The translations under genes were made by a program, and so were the position numbers. The notes below the pieces were generated by a model that was given only the letters and a program-made list of their open reading frames with translations, was not told where the DNA came from and searched no databases. Below are positions 25,706 through 37,100 of a stretch of DNA of 64,000 nucleotides, one piece after another; positions within the stretch are counted from its first letter, which is position 1, and each line of letters begins with the position of its first letter. The DNA is from Sphingobacterium siyangense (GTDB taxonomy: Bacteria; Bacteroidota; Bacteroidia; Sphingobacteriales; Sphingobacteriaceae): the NCBI RefSeq assembly GCF_007830445.1, contig NZ_VLKR01000013.1, positions 1-64,000 of the forward strand, given 5' to 3'.

Positions 25706-27019
25706 ATGGCAAGAGAAATTTTTGAAACCAAGCGAAAGGCCCTGAAAATAAATCTAAACCCAGAGATTTATGGAACCTTTGCAGAGATCGGTGCTGGACA
25801 GGAAGTCGCACGTAACTTTTTCAACGCAGGAGCAGCATCAGGCACAATTGCTAAAACAATGTCAGCTTACGACATGGCTTTCAGTGATGCAATTTATGGT
25901 GAAGAGGCTGATGGTCGATATGTCAGCAGAACACGTTTAAAGAAAATGCTCTCCCATGAATTCAATCTTCTTACCCAACGACTTCATGGCGATAAATACT
26001 GCAACAAAAAATTCTTTGCTTTTGCAGATACGGTAACAACCCTCAATTTCACCAAGACAAATGAACCTCACGGCTGGATCGGACTTCGCTTCCAACATGA
26101 AGTTGGAGGCCCTACAAATGATATCATTGTCCATGTAAGACTACTAGACAGCGACAACCAATTGCAACAAAAAGTTTTAGGTATAATTGGTGTAAACCTA
26201 TTATTTGCGGCTTATTATTATACAGACAATGTGCAGACCATGATCGAATCATTGGTCGATAACCTTTCTGTTGGTTCCGTTGAGATTGACCTGGTTAAAT
26301 TAAACGGGCCTCTATTTGAAAACGTCAACCAACGTCTAATCAACTTATACCTGATTGCAAAAGGATTTGCTAAAGCCGCAATATTCCAGCCTGATGGTAA
26401 AGCGGTACAAATCAAAGATTATCTGTACAAAAAGAACATTATTTTACTTCGTACCAAATACCGTCAGAAATCCCTTCCAAACTTTGATCTCTTCAATCTT
26501 GCCGTTGAACAGTTCAAAAAAAATACGGGTGCAACTGACGCAGACACCATTGTATTAATTGAAGTCCTGATGGGAAATGTGTTGGAAGATACACATGAAA
26601 TTACAGATGAAGACCTGCAAGAATTTGCTTCTAGGGCTGACGAACTATGTGCGACAGGCAATAATATTATCGTTAGCAACTTTAGAAGAAATAATCATTT
26701 AGCCGAGTTTATAAGCAACTTTAAGCCTAAGAACATTGGAATTGCAACCAACGTTTACAATTTAAAGAACATTTTCAATTCAGATAATTATAATAAAGAG
26801 TTATACACCAATGAACTTCTTTCCTATATCTCGGGGATGTTCAATAAAAATGTGAAACTCTACGCATATCCTTATCTCTTGAAAAAAGAAAATAAGATTA
26901 TTACAACGCACAATATGCCGGTTTCTGAAGAAGCCAAACCTTTATTTGAATTCTTAATTAAAAACGGCTATATCATAGATATTGAAAATTACGATGAGAA
27001 ATTTGTAAAAACCGTATAA
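25706..27019 (+). CDS. Conserved protein of unknown function (Bacteroidota 430-440 aa family)
   Basis: A 437-residue cytoplasmic protein without signal peptide or membrane segments. I start at the ATG at 25706, where the family begins MAREIFETKRKALKINL. A second conserved block is EIGAGQEVARNFFNAG followed by ASGTIAKTMSAYDM. Homologues with the same N-terminus are widespread in Bacteroidota, and as I recall them they carry conflicting automatic names (nicotinate-nucleotide adenylyltransferase, TonB-related). I see no nucleotidyltransferase HxGH motif and no TonB feature, so I assign no function. It is transcribed from its own promoter between a terminator and idi. The predicted mRNA is leaderless. 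Confidence 0.8.
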   Translation: MAREIFETKRKALKINLNPEIYGTFAEIGAGQEVARNFFNAGAASGTIAKTMSAYDMAFSDAIYGEEADGRYVSRTRLKKMLSHEFNLLTQRLHGDKYCNKKFFAFADTVTTLNFTKTNEPHGWIGLRFQHEVGGPTNDIIVHVRLLDSDNQLQQKVLGIIGVNLLFAAYYYTDNVQTMIESLVDNLSVGSVEIDLVKLNGPLFENVNQRLINLYLIAKGFAKAAIFQPDGKAVQIKDYLYKKNIILLRTKYRQKSLPNFDLFNLAVEQFKKNTGATDADTIVLIEVLMGNVLEDTHEITDEDLQEFASRADELCATGNNIIVSNFRRNNHLAEFISNFKPKNIGIATNVYNLKNIFNSDNYNKELYTNELLSYISGMFNKNVKLYAYPYLLKKENKIITTHNMPVSEEAKPLFEFLIKNGYIIDIENYDEKFVKTV

Positions 27020-27081
27020 GCAGATTATCTCCAAAATTATAATTTATTATATAGCCCAATTTTCTTAAATTGGGCTATATT

Positions 27082-27089
27082 TATTTTTG
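27082..27089 (+). promoter_or_regulatory. -7 box of idi, 6 nt from the start codon
   Basis: TATTTTTG matches TAnnTTTG and lies 6 nt before the ATG at 27096, again predicting a leaderless or nearly leaderless mRNA. Confidence 0.55.
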
Positions 27090-27095
27090 TGCCTT

Positions 27096-27635
27096 ATGAA
27101 GCAAGAAAATGTAATACTGGTTGACAGCAATGACAGGATGATTGGTAGCATGGAGAAATATGAAGCCCATGAAAAGGGGCTATTGCACCGTGCTTTTAGT
27201 GTATTTTTGTTCAATGAGCAAGACGAATTGCTCCTGCAACAAAGAGCATTAAGTAAATACCACTGTGGCGGACTTTGGACTAATAGCTGCTGTTCGCATC
27301 AGCGCCTGGAAGAAAGTAACGTAGACGCCGCCAAAAGGCGCTTAATGGAGGAATTAGGAATTACTGCAACAGCTCTTCAAGATGTCTTCTCGTTCGTTTA
27401 TAAAGCTCAATTTGACAACGGACTTACGGAGCATGAATTCGATTATGTCTTATTCGGAAAATTTAATGGAACTACAGAAATTAACGAAGAAGAAGTTGCC
27501 GCAACAAAATACATGAACCAACAGGAAATTCAAAATGAAATACAACACTCACCCGAGCAGTTTACTCCCTGGTTCAAACTAATCTATCAACGTGCTTTTG
27601 ATACTTACTTTCGTATATATAAAAACAAATTATAA
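27096..27635 (+). CDS. idi: Isopentenyl-diphosphate delta-isomerase (type I)
   Basis: A 179-residue type I IDI, which interconverts isopentenyl and dimethylallyl diphosphate for isoprenoid synthesis (menaquinone, undecaprenyl carriers, carotenoids). The start at 27096 (MKQENVILVDSNDRMIG) is set by the promoter box; a TTG start 9 nt upstream is unlikely. The active site is visible: TNSCCSHQ with the catalytic Cys at 66 and His68, a NUDIX-like segment AAKRRLMEELGIT, and EHEFDYVLFG with the metal/catalytic acidic residues. Length is as in E. coli Idi. A strong terminator follows. Confidence 0.95.
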   Translation: MKQENVILVDSNDRMIGSMEKYEAHEKGLLHRAFSVFLFNEQDELLLQQRALSKYHCGGLWTNSCCSHQRLEESNVDAAKRRLMEELGITATALQDVFSFVYKAQFDNGLTEHEFDYVLFGKFNGTTEINEEEVAATKYMNQQEIQNEIQHSPEQFTPWFKLIYQRAFDTYFRIYKNKL

Positions 27636-27651
27636 CAATCTTATACCCTGC

Positions 27652-27692
27652 AAAAAAAAGATCCTGCCTTTTAAGAACCAGGATCTTTTTTT
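27652..27692 (+). terminator. Terminator between convergent idi and amidase genes
   Basis: An AAAAAAAGATCCTG arm (27652-27666) pairs with 27679-27692, giving A- and T-tracts on both sides. It can act in both directions. Confidence 0.85.
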
Positions 27693-27712
27693 GCCTTTAG
27701 TTTAGCGAATCG

Positions 27713-28540
27713 CTATAAGAATTTTTTATAGATGGAATACAGAATTTTAAGATCATTCTCACTCATGAACGCTGTATTTACGTCCTGCTGAATGTAGTGA
27801 ATCTTAAATGCTTTTATTGCCGCATCGAGATTACTTACATCGTAACCGATAATACGTAAGGCCATTTTTGGGTTAAAGTCTGCTGGAGGCACCTCTAAAT
27901 AGTCCTCATACCAAAAGCCGAATCCTTGATCAGCCAGTTTTTTCCAAGGAAAACGTGACGGATCATTTTTTCGGGTTGGTGCCAAATCCATATGTCCAAT
28001 AAAATTTGCCTGCGGGATTCTATAGGTCGTTTTTAAATAAGTCAACAACTGCGTCAAGGCGTTTATCTGGGCATCAGTCCAAGGATCAGTAGTCCCATTA
28101 TTATCGAGCTCGATGCCAATGGAAGAAGAATTGAGGTCCGTATCATTACCCCATTTCCCCAAGCCCGCATGATGCGCACGATACAGGTCATTGACCATCT
28201 GTACTACTTTTCCATCCCGACCAACCACATAATGGGAGCTTACACCTGCTTTCGCGGAATGAAATGTACGGATGGTCTGTCCCAAAGAATCCTGTGCAGT
28301 ATGATGAATGACAACAAAATTTGGTTTACGGATGCCAAAATTAATCGAGGCGATCCATTGTTGTTCTTTGACATTCACCTTCTCCAATTGACCGATGACA
28401 GGCGATTGTTTATAGAGTTTTGAAAATTCTTTTGCTTGCTTTTTATATACCTTTTCAGTCTTCGCGTATTTACCTCCCGCACAGGAAGCCAATAATGCTG
28501 TTGCGACACAAAGATTGATGGAAAATTTTAGTATCTTCAT
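27713..28540 (-). CDS. N-acetylmuramoyl-L-alanine amidase lipoprotein (Amidase_2)
   Basis: A 275-residue lipoprotein starting at the ATG at 28540, where a signal sequence ends in ALLASC (lipobox). The zinc amidase domain (about 70-210) shows NFVVIHHTAQDS (first Zn His), SSHYVVGRDGKVVQMV, SIGIELDNNG and FIGHMDLAPTRKNDP (second Zn His and the H-DLAP-RK-DPG signature). It cleaves the bond between N-acetylmuramic acid and L-alanine, like AmpD or phage amidases, here in the periplasm for cell-wall turnover or recycling. The C-terminal 60 residues form a small helical, peptidoglycan-binding-like tail (RIIGYDVSNLDAAIKAFKIH). The gene is monocistronic. Confidence 0.9.
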   Translation of the reverse strand: MKILKFSINLCVATALLASCAGGKYAKTEKVYKKQAKEFSKLYKQSPVIGQLEKVNVKEQQWIASINFGIRKPNFVVIHHTAQDSLGQTIRTFHSAKAGVSSHYVVGRDGKVVQMVNDLYRAHHAGLGKWGNDTDLNSSSIGIELDNNGTTDPWTDAQINALTQLLTYLKTTYRIPQANFIGHMDLAPTRKNDPSRFPWKKLADQGFGFWYEDYLEVPPADFNPKMALRIIGYDVSNLDAAIKAFKIHYIQQDVNTAFMSENDLKILYSIYKKFL

Positions 28541-28747
28541 ATTGAAATGTTTCAGCACAAACTAAGGTAAATTTGCCAACAAAAACAAATTTATTAGCTT
28601 CGTCCTATAGTTCGACATAATTTCCAAATATCCTTTTCTTATACATTGCGAAACAACGCTGCCTGCTTTAAAAAAAGCCCAAACCAATGTTTGAGCCTTT
28701 CCCATATCAACTATGCATTTCCTGCTTAACTGAAATTATATTTTCTA

Positions 28748-29404
28748 TTATTTCAGTGCGCTGAGGTTCAATTTTGCCAAAAATCCTTTCAGCTCGTCGA
28801 GGCTATACCCATTCCCCCGAAGGGTAATCAGATAGCGGTCTTTCTCGAGATAACTTATTTCGGAGCTTTTTGCCGTTGAGCCTTCCACTCCTTTGCTATC
28901 TGTTGTTTTTGCTCGTTTACCTTCAAATTCGCCAGTTTTTTCTATTTCAGTATCTGTAATTTTCTCTGAATCTACCATGAAGCCCATTTGCGCCAAGCCC
29001 ACGATTGCCGAAGCTGTCTCGCCCGCACCATCAATGATATTGACTTTAATTTCCTTCTGGTTATCGACAGTATACGTAGCCTCTCCAGATACAACTTCTG
29101 CCCCATACATTGATCCGCCAGAATAGGACGTTCTTTTTAAACCATCTAAGCTTTCCGGTAAAAAAGCCTTCAACTCTTCCGAACTTAAGGGTTTCTCGGA
29201 TTTAAGTTTGGCTTGAAGGTCTTCCAATTTTTTTGCTCCATCACTCAGATTACCCAAGTTGGATACTCCCTTAACTACATCCGAAATCCCAGCCTCTTTC
29301 TCCTTAGCATCTTCACCACCTTCACTGGATTTGCTGTTGCCGCAGCTCGCGACCAAAAGGCCCAGTCCTAAGAGAACAGGCATTACTTTCCATTGTCTTT
29401 TCAT
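28748..29404 (-). CDS. Lipoprotein of unknown function
   Basis: A 218-residue lipoprotein. The signal sequence MKRQWKVMPVLLGLGLLVASC gives a lipidated Cys, followed by a Ser/Gly/Glu linker. A helix near 60-75 (GAKKLEDLQAKLKSEK) leads to the mature domain with LPESLDGLKRTSYSGG, AEVVSGEATYTVDN and LKGFLAKLNLSALK. It resembles small Bacteroidota lipoproteins that carry a single alpha-beta domain. I recognise no named family. It is transcribed on the minus strand between the amidase and gcvP terminators, apparently alone. Confidence 0.65.
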   Translation of the reverse strand: MKRQWKVMPVLLGLGLLVASCGNSKSSEGGEDAKEKEAGISDVVKGVSNLGNLSDGAKKLEDLQAKLKSEKPLSSEELKAFLPESLDGLKRTSYSGGSMYGAEVVSGEATYTVDNQKEIKVNIIDGAGETASAIVGLAQMGFMVDSEKITDTEIEKTGEFEGKRAKTTDSKGVEGSTAKSSEISYLEKDRYLITLRGNGYSLDELKGFLAKLNLSALK

Positions 29405-29570
29405 GATTATCAGTTTTAATTAAAACGCTAAAAAGAACAAAATAATATAATTAATCTAAATTTTAAAATCTGTTCGCATACGATCTTTAGACCTTAAAGC
29501 GCGACCTAAATTTCTACCTGTTACTTGTTTTTTCTAAATACTGCCGAATGGGACTGCGCTGCACAAAAAA

Positions 29571-29598
29571 AAGGCCTCTATGCGAGTATAGAGGCCTT
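29571..29598 (-). terminator. Terminator of gcvP
   Basis: A 10-bp GC-rich perfect stem (29571-29580 with 29589-29598) is followed on the minus strand by eight Ts, 19 nt past the gcvP stop. Confidence 0.9.
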
Positions 29599-29616
29599 CC
29601 GTTATAACTACCGAGA

Positions 29617-32490
29617 TTATGCTTCGGCGTATTCTTCAATTGAAGGACACGAACAAATCAATGTACGGTCACCTTGAGAGTCGTTCACACGACCTACTGA
29701 AGGCCAGAATTTACGTTCTCTTACATACTCCAATGGGTATGCGGCAGTTTGACGACTGTAAGGTCTGTCCCACTCATCTGCAGTTACAACCGAAGCTGTA
29801 TGTGGTGCATGTTTCAGTACATTGTTAGCTTGGTCCACGTCTCCTGCTTCAACCGCAGCGATCTCTTCACGGATAGCAACTAATGCATCACAGAAACGAT
29901 CCAATTCAGCCTTAGACTCAGATTCAGTAGGCTCAACCATCAATGTTCCTGCAACAGGGAAAGAAACTGTCGGTGCGTGGAAACCATAATCCATTAAACG
30001 TTTTGCAATATCTGCAACCTCGATACCAAAGTTTTTGAATCCACGGCAATCTAAGATCATTTCGTGTGCACAACGTCCGTTAGTACCTGAATAAAGTACT
30101 GGATACGCATTTTCTAAACGTGCCTTAATATAGTTTGCATTTAATATTGCGGTTCTTGTCGCATTTGTCAAGCCTTCACCACCCATCATTGAAATATAAG
30201 CATGAGAAATAAGCAAGATTGATGCTGAACCAAATGGAGCTGCAGAAACAGCAGAGATACCCTCTTCACCAGAAGTCGAAACCACTTCGTGGTTAGGTAA
30301 GAAAGGAACTAAGTGTTTTGCAACACCGATAGGTCCCATACCTGGACCTCCACCACCGTGAGGAATACAGAATGTTTTATGGAGGTTCAAGTGACAAACA
30401 TCGGCACCAATATGCCCTGGGCTTGTCAATCCAACCTGTGCATTCATGTTCGCACCGTCCATATAAACCTGACCGCCATTTGCATGAACAATTTCACAGA
30501 CTTCAATGATCGACTCTTCAAATACACCGTGTGTAGAAGGGTAAGTCACCATCAGTGAGTTCAAGTTTGCAGCATGTTCAGTCGCTTTTGCTCTTAAATC
30601 TGGAATATCGATATTTCCTAATTCATCACATTTCACAACGACCACTTTTAAGCCTGCCATAGAAGCAGAAGCCGGGTTGGTTCCGTGTGCAGAAGCAGGG
30701 ATCAAACAGATATTACGTCCATGATCACCACGGCTCTCATGGTAAGCACGGATAACCATCAGACCAGCGTACTCACCTTGTGCTCCTGAATTTGGTTGGA
30801 AACTCATCTTCGCAAAACCAGTAATTTCAGACAACCAATCGTTCAATTCACCGATCATTTGCATATATCCAGAAGTTTGATCTGCAGGAGCAAATGGATG
30901 CAAACCGCCAAATCTCGCCCAAGTAACTGGCACCATTTCAGCTGTAGCATTCAATTTCATCGTACATGAGCCCAATGGAATCATCGAGTGGCAAAGCGAT
31001 AAATCTTTTGCTTCCAACGATTTGATATAGCGCAACATCTCATGTTCAGAATGATAGCTATTAAAATTTGGATGTGTTAAGTAGGCAGAAGTACGTACTA
31101 AATCGGCAGGAATTGAAGAACCTAAATTCTCTTCTAATGCATCGAAATCTACGTCATTCAATGTTTTACCTTGAATTTTAGCAAATACTTTGACGATCGT
31201 CTTAATATCTTCGTATGTGGTTGTTTCGTCGATAGCGATTGAAACTTCCGAACCATTATAATAGAAGTTTAATTCGTTATTTAATGCTTCAGATTTCAAA
31301 GCACCAGCATGTGCACCTAAGTCTACACGTAAAGTATCAAAATAAGCCGCATTCAATTGCGTATAACCCAACGACTGTAATGCTTGATCCAACAGATTGG
31401 CCAAAGCATTGATACGTGATGCTATATTTTTGATTCCTTCTGGGCCATGGTAAACGGCATAGAAAGAAGCCATAATCGCTAAAAGAGCTTGTGCAGTACA
31501 AATATTTGAAGAAGCTTTATCACGGCGGATGTGTTGTTCACGAGTCTGCAAAGCCATACGCAATGCATACTTTCCATTTGAATCGGAAGTAACACCAATA
31601 ATACGACCAGGGATATTACGTTTGAAGCTGTCGCGTGTCGCAAAATATGCTGCATGAGGACCACCAAAGCCCATCGGTACACCAAAACGTTGCGAATTAC
31701 CAACAACAACATCTGCACCCCATTCTCCCGGAGGCGTTAACAATGCTAAGCTCATCAAATCTGCCGCAGCACATACGGTAATATTCTTACTGTGAGCTGT
31801 AGCTGCAAATGATTTATAATCAACAATAGAACCATCCGCTGCAGGATATTGAACAAATGCAGCAAATACATCATCTGTTAATTCTGATTCAGCAATAGCC
31901 GCAATTTTAAGTTCAATACCAAAAGACAAGGCACGGGTCTTCAAAACATCAACCGTCTGCGCATAGGCATTGTCCGACACCAAGAATACATTAGCATCTT
32001 TATTTTTCCGAGCTGAATAAAGCATAAACATGGCTTCAGCTGCAGCCGTAGCTTCATCCAACAAAGAAGCATTTGCTATTTCTAAACCAGTAAAGTCACA
32101 AATTACAGTCTGGAAGTTCAATAAAGCTTGTAACCTGCCTTGTGCAATCTCCGCCTGATAAGGAGTATACTGCGTATACCATCCTGGGTTTTCAAATACA
32201 TTTCGTTGAATTACACCCGGAAGGATTACATCGTAGTAACCTTGACCAATAAAAGATTTAAAAACTTTATTTTTCTCAGCGATTTCCGCAATACGCTTTA
32301 AATAGGCTACCTCAGACAATGCTTTAGGAAGATTTAAAGGTTTTGGAGCACGAATTTGAGAAGGGACCGTTTGGTCAATAAGTTGGTCAATTGACGAAAC
32401 GCCTAATTTAGCCAACATTTCATTCGCTTCAACTGGACTTGGGCCATTGTGGCGACTTTCGAATTTTTCTTGGAAGTGTATATTGCTCAT
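29617..32490 (-). CDS. gcvP: Glycine dehydrogenase (aminomethyl-transferring), glycine cleavage P protein
   Basis: A 957-residue full-length P protein, fusing both halves found separately in some bacteria. It decarboxylates glycine with PLP and passes the aminomethyl group to the lipoyl H protein. Visible are [18 protein letters not shown] at the N-terminus, [36 protein letters not shown], and in the second half [33 protein letters not shown] and the PLP site [17 protein letters not shown]. It has its own promoter (32578-32585) with a leader of about 80 nt and a strong terminator. No glycine-riboswitch fold is apparent in the leader. gcvT lies elsewhere in the window (48883-49965); gcvH is not here. 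Confidence 0.97.
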   Translation of the reverse strand: MSNIHFQEKFESRHNGPSPVEANEMLAKLGVSSIDQLIDQTVPSQIRAPKPLNLPKALSEVAYLKRIAEIAEKNKVFKSFIGQGYYDVILPGVIQRNVFENPGWYTQYTPYQAEIAQGRLQALLNFQTVICDFTGLEIANASLLDEATAAAEAMFMLYSARKNKDANVFLVSDNAYAQTVDVLKTRALSFGIELKIAAIAESELTDDVFAAFVQYPAADGSIVDYKSFAATAHSKNITVCAAADLMSLALLTPPGEWGADVVVGNSQRFGVPMGFGGPHAAYFATRDSFKRNIPGRIIGVTSDSNGKYALRMALQTREQHIRRDKASSNICTAQALLAIMASFYAVYHGPEGIKNIASRINALANLLDQALQSLGYTQLNAAYFDTLRVDLGAHAGALKSEALNNELNFYYNGSEVSIAIDETTTYEDIKTIVKVFAKIQGKTLNDVDFDALEENLGSSIPADLVRTSAYLTHPNFNSYHSEHEMLRYIKSLEAKDLSLCHSMIPLGSCTMKLNATAEMVPVTWARFGGLHPFAPADQTSGYMQMIGELNDWLSEITGFAKMSFQPNSGAQGEYAGLMVIRAYHESRGDHGRNICLIPASAHGTNPASASMAGLKVVVVKCDELGNIDIPDLRAKATEHAANLNSLMVTYPSTHGVFEESIIEVCEIVHANGGQVYMDGANMNAQVGLTSPGHIGADVCHLNLHKTFCIPHGGGGPGMGPIGVAKHLVPFLPNHEVVSTSGEEGISAVSAAPFGSASILLISHAYISMMGGEGLTNATRTAILNANYIKARLENAYPVLYSGTNGRCAHEMILDCRGFKNFGIEVADIAKRLMDYGFHAPTVSFPVAGTLMVEPTESESKAELDRFCDALVAIREEIAAVEAGDVDQANNVLKHAPHTASVVTADEWDRPYSRQTAAYPLEYVRERKFWPSVGRVNDSQGDRTLICSCPSIEEYAEA

Positions 32491-32577
32491 GTGTGCAAAA
32501 AGTTAACGCTTATAGATAGTTAGCGACATAATAATTAGGCAATTAACTCTCTTATAAACAGTCGTTTTTTGGATGAG

Positions 32578-32585
32578 CAAAGATA
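32578..32585 (-). promoter_or_regulatory. -7 box of gcvP
   Basis: TATCTTTG on the minus strand matches TAnnTTTG. It lies 87 nt before the gcvP ATG, leaving an AT-rich leader without a recognisable riboswitch. Confidence 0.55.
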
Positions 32586-33065
32586 GCAAAATAAATGACT
32601 GAAAACGAAGCAAAAAAGTGGATAAAAAGTCAGTTTTACTGAGCTACTGAAATGCAATCGATTGTCTTTGTCAATTAATTTTTGGAATAACCTCAAACAT
32701 ACAGATTGTTCATTATAAATATAACAAACAATACAACAATCGCTTGCTACAATTTTAAAAAAACACCGGGTTATCTGTTATTTCACCTACGTATTTCTTT
32801 TATTACTTCACTATTCTTTTTTGCAATGCCAATGAATTTTCAATAAATTAGTATATGTACCAATTGTAAAGTGACTTCGAAATAACGATATACACTTTTT
32901 TGCTAAGAACAACTGATATCAAGGGTATTTTGTTATCAGTAATCTTAACGAAGAAAACATTATCCAGCTAGGGAAGCATCTCTTTTGACAAATGTAAATT
33001 ATCACAAAAAACGAATATCATTTCTTTTTAACGAATATAAAACAGCGAAGTAACGATTATAAACC
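32586..33065. other. Divergent intergenic region between gcvP and ctlX
   Basis: About 480 bp of AT-rich sequence with no open frame of interest. I see no clear TAnnTTTG box for the plus-strand gene at 33066, no strong repeats and no RNA gene. Confidence 0.5.
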
Positions 33066-34016
33066 ATGAGAAAACAGGTAACAGACAGCGTTCTTTTAGT
33101 AAGACCCTCTGTCTTCCGTAAAAATGAACAGACTGCGGTCAACAACTTCTTCCAAAAGGATATCGAAAATCTCAGTATAGAAGAAGTCAACAAAGAAGCG
33201 CAAGGAGAGTTCGACGCGCTAGTAAATGAATTGAAGTCACATGGAATTTTGGTGACTGTCATTCAAGACGACGAGAAATCCGAAAGCCCCGACAGTATAT
33301 TCCCCAATAATATTGTCTCCTTTCATCAGGATGGAAAAATAATTTTCTATCCTATGTTTGCCCCCAATCGTCGAAAAGAACATTTATTGGATTTCGAAGG
33401 TCCATTGAAGCAAAACGGTTATTATGTAAAACTAACTAAGGATCTCAGTGAAGCCGAAAACAATAAACAATATTTGGAGGGCACTGGCGCACTTGTCTTG
33501 GACCGCGCTCACCGTGTAGCCTACTGTGCCTTATCCGAAAGGGCAGACCGGGATATGCTCGATGAATACTGCAGGACTGAAAACTATACACCTGTTGTAT
33601 TTCACGCCTTCCAAACTGTCCATGGAGAGCGGAGACCTATCTATCACACCAATGTGGTGCTAGCCGTAGGCGAAGACTTTGCCATCTTATGCCCACAGGC
33701 AATCGATAATCAGGCTGAGCTCCAAACGCTGCTGAAGAGTCTAAAAGATACAGGCAAAGAGATCATTGAAATCAATGAGAACCAACTCGAATCTTTTGCA
33801 GCAAACTGCCTCCAGGTGAGAAATAAATATGGTAATCGTTTTATTGTCCTGAGCAATCAGGCTTTATCCTCATTGACTTTATACCAAACAGCGCAATTGG
33901 AAAAGCATGGTAAAATCATCCATCAAGATCTACATGTTATCGAGACATGTGGTGGTGGAAGTGTACGCCACATGATGGCTGAAGTTTTTCTTCCGAAAGA
34001 AAACATGCTGAGCTAG
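33066..34016 (+). CDS. ctlX: Citrulline utilisation hydrolase CtlX (arginine-deiminase-related)
   Basis: A 316-residue guanidino-group-modifying enzyme fold (pentein). Conserved blocks are DSVLLVRPSVFRKNEQT, DSIFPNNIVSFH with the substrate-binding Asp and Asn, EGTGALVLDR, YHTNVVLAVG with a catalytic His, and ETCGGGSVRHMMAEVFLP with the nucleophilic Cys. In other bacteria CtlX belongs to a citrulline-degradation pathway. Relatives with the same motifs are also called amidinotransferase or dimethylargininase-like. No citrulline or arginine gene is next to it, so the substrate is not confirmed. It is monocistronic and faces a bidirectional terminator. Confidence 0.85.
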   Translation: MRKQVTDSVLLVRPSVFRKNEQTAVNNFFQKDIENLSIEEVNKEAQGEFDALVNELKSHGILVTVIQDDEKSESPDSIFPNNIVSFHQDGKIIFYPMFAPNRRKEHLLDFEGPLKQNGYYVKLTKDLSEAENNKQYLEGTGALVLDRAHRVAYCALSERADRDMLDEYCRTENYTPVVFHAFQTVHGERRPIYHTNVVLAVGEDFAILCPQAIDNQAELQTLLKSLKDTGKEIIEINENQLESFAANCLQVRNKYGNRFIVLSNQALSSLTLYQTAQLEKHGKIIHQDLHVIETCGGGSVRHMMAEVFLPKENMLS

Positions 34017-34100
34017 TCCCAAGCATAATGATGTATCTAGGCTGCTCTTTTTAAAATAAGCCTATTTACCTAATCAGGCTTATTTAATAGACAAATAAAA

Positions 34101-34132
34101 ATGCCCCTTAGAGCAATGGCTCTAAGGGGCAT
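34101..34132. terminator. Bidirectional terminator between ctlX and the Oar-like receptor
   Basis: A 14-bp perfect stem, 34101-34114 with 34119-34132, sits between convergent genes with A and T tracts at both ends. Confidence 0.85.
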
Positions 34133-34174
34133 TATCTTTTCTAAAACAATCTAATTCCTATTTCTCCAGTCAAT

Positions 34175-37100
34175 TTAGAACGAATACCTCAATCCCAATT
34201 GGAATTGGTACGGATTCCCTGAAGGCGATACAATACCAGAGTTGTTCAATCTATAATTGAACTGTTGCTTAACAGGGTCGAATGCCGGAATTTCGGGATT
34301 TCCATTTGCTGCCGCTGTTTTTGATACAGCATACAACGATTGATTACCTAAAGATTCATTGACACCCCAGGTTTTCTTAAAGAGATTCGCAACATTGAAG
34401 ATGTCCGCTGAAAGCTCCAAAGCATGTGTTTTGTAAAGGTTGAATTTTTTAGCTATTCTTAAATCAATCAAACCGTAAAAGCTATTGATACCGCCATTTC
34501 TTTCGGCCATCTTACCTTGGTACTTTTTAATATAATCTTTCAGACTTTGACTGGCTTCACCATTCGCCAACAACGCATTCATGGCATCTGCCAAAGCCTT
34601 TGGCGTATTTGGACTATTGGGATCGAAAATAAAGGCCAAGTCATTCGAATTGGATACAAAATCGCCATTGATATTACCTCCAGCAAGCAAGCTGTAGCGT
34701 GTTCCTCCAATTCCCGAATAACGAACCCCTACACTGACACCATAAAATGTAGGTAGTGTACCATAAATAACAATTTTATTTCGGAATTGATTATTCGAAT
34801 AACTCATCTTACTCAAATCTCTTGGATCATCCTTTACCGCCAGCGATAAGGTCGCTGTATTGGCAACATTCCCATTGTAGGACGTGTTATCTTTCGCATC
34901 GTTCCACGTGTAGCTTACAGAAATCGATCCATCTTTGTAGTACTGATAACTTGCATCCAATACAACTGCAAACTGATTTACTTTTCCCTCAGAGTTTAGT
35001 TCTAACACGCGCCCAAACTTATTGGAAATCCTTCCCTGTTTCCAATCTGGAACACCATTGACAATAGCCGTCGCCGGTACGAATACCCCACGATTATCTT
35101 CATTCGCCAATCTAAAGAACGGATCTTGAACCATATTACGATCAACATACATGTAGTTGTTGCGCCCTAGATTCATATATCCTGAAAGACTCGCTTTTAA
35201 CTTTTCGGTAAAGAAATGCGTGTAAGATACATTGGCCTTGTACACCACTGGTATTTTCGCATCAGCTCCATAGGTGTTGATTGTTGGCACCTGAAATTGT
35301 GCCAGGGTTGGCGTTGTTGACGGATCTTGTCTGTACCCCACAAAATTAGGTGTAGGCACATCGTTGCCACGAACATCTACTGTCGCAAAATGTTTCCCAT
35401 CAAAAGTTAAATTATTGATGGTCATGTAATTATTAATATCAGATGCAAAGATACCTGCTCCTACACGGAAAAAATCTTTTCGTTCTTCATTCACATCCCA
35501 AGTCATCTGGAAACGAGGCTGTACAACAAAAGATTTCAACTTGTGATCTGTACGTACCCCCACTTCTTTCAGCAATTCTTCATTTAGAGGAGAGGTTGGA
35601 TAATGACCATAATCCAATCGTAGTCCCGCAACCAGATCCAACCCTTTCGCCAATTTGGTCTGCAGCTGTCCATACGCACCAGCATTAAATATCTTCCCGA
35701 TCACAGTTGGATCGGCCACCAAAGGGACCTCCCGGTAAAATGCATAAGGTTTTAGGTTTGCAAAATTTTGCAATGCCGTATTGGTCTCATCGTCCCTAAA
35801 ATGAAAACGTCCGTTGACTTCACTTCCGTAAATCGAATTTGCATGCGTATACATCAAATCCACACCAAAAGTATAATTGATATTATCTGTACTATAATAA
35901 AGGTTATTGACCAACTGTACGACATTATTCTTAAAGGACTCTTGTGCAAACCGGTGACCGCCTAATTGAATATTGGTTGACAAATTACTTCCGTCAATGG
36001 TAGACACCACATTCTCTACAATAGCACGGGGAATATTTTGACTAGGCAACATATCTCCAGGACTACTTTTTTGAAAGGTATAAAGGTGCTGCAATTTCAG
36101 TTCATTGGTAAGCTTTGGGGAAATGGAAGTACGTAAAGTTGCTAAAAAGCTGTTATCAATATTCTTGTCATTTCCGTATGATTCATATAAATTGATGGCG
36201 GTATTATCCTCTAGACCAAGCTTATTGAGGTCACTTGTAAAGTTATTCCGTATTGTCAATAAGTTCTTTTCATTGATCTGCCAATCTATACGACCAAATA
36301 TAGCATCCGAATTTCGTTTCTTATCGAAAGAACCATATTGCCTATCATTACTCAATCCATATTTTTCACGTCCTATACGGATATACTCATCCAGGGTCGA
36401 TTGTGTAACATTGAAACGCTTTTCATCTGCTGGCGAATTGATATCTGCGATAATTAAGGGGCGGGCATCGCGTTGGTGATCCCAAGCTACAAAATAATGT
36501 AACTTGTCTTTAATGATGGGACCGCCTAATGTAAATCCATATTGATATGTAGAGAAATCGTTGCTTCGTTTGTTTCCTCTAATATCGTATGGGCTGGACA
36601 ACCAATCGGCCCTTGAATAAAGCCATGCGCTTCCGTGCGTTTGATTTGTTCCTTGTTTGGTTACCGCACTGACTGTTCCTCCCCCTGCTCTTCCATAAGT
36701 CACATCATATTGGTTGGTGACCACTTTAAATTCACGAACGGCTTCTATCGAAATGGAAAACGGAGCACCACTACGACTGGTTGTTGAACCTGCAGAAGTC
36801 GGGTTTTTGGCATTCATACCATCAATCGTAAAATTAGTAGAGGAACCCAACTGACCACCGATATTATCTCCCTTACTCAAAGGAGACAGGTCCATCAGCG
36901 AAGTAAAATTCCGACCGTTGACAGGCAATTTCGCAATATCCTTGGCCGTAACCGCTGTAGCAGCACCTAGATTTTCTATTTTATTCTTTAGGGTACTTAT
37001 TCCTGTTAATTCAACCGTTTCTAATACATTTGAGGTATTTTGGATAGGAATCTTCAGGCGGACCATATCGCCTTGATTTAAATTAAATCCCGAACGCACT

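Noticed and set aside
32491..32577. Glycine riboswitch in the gcvP leader
   Set aside because: The leader is only about 80 nt, AT-rich and without the tandem aptamer pattern.
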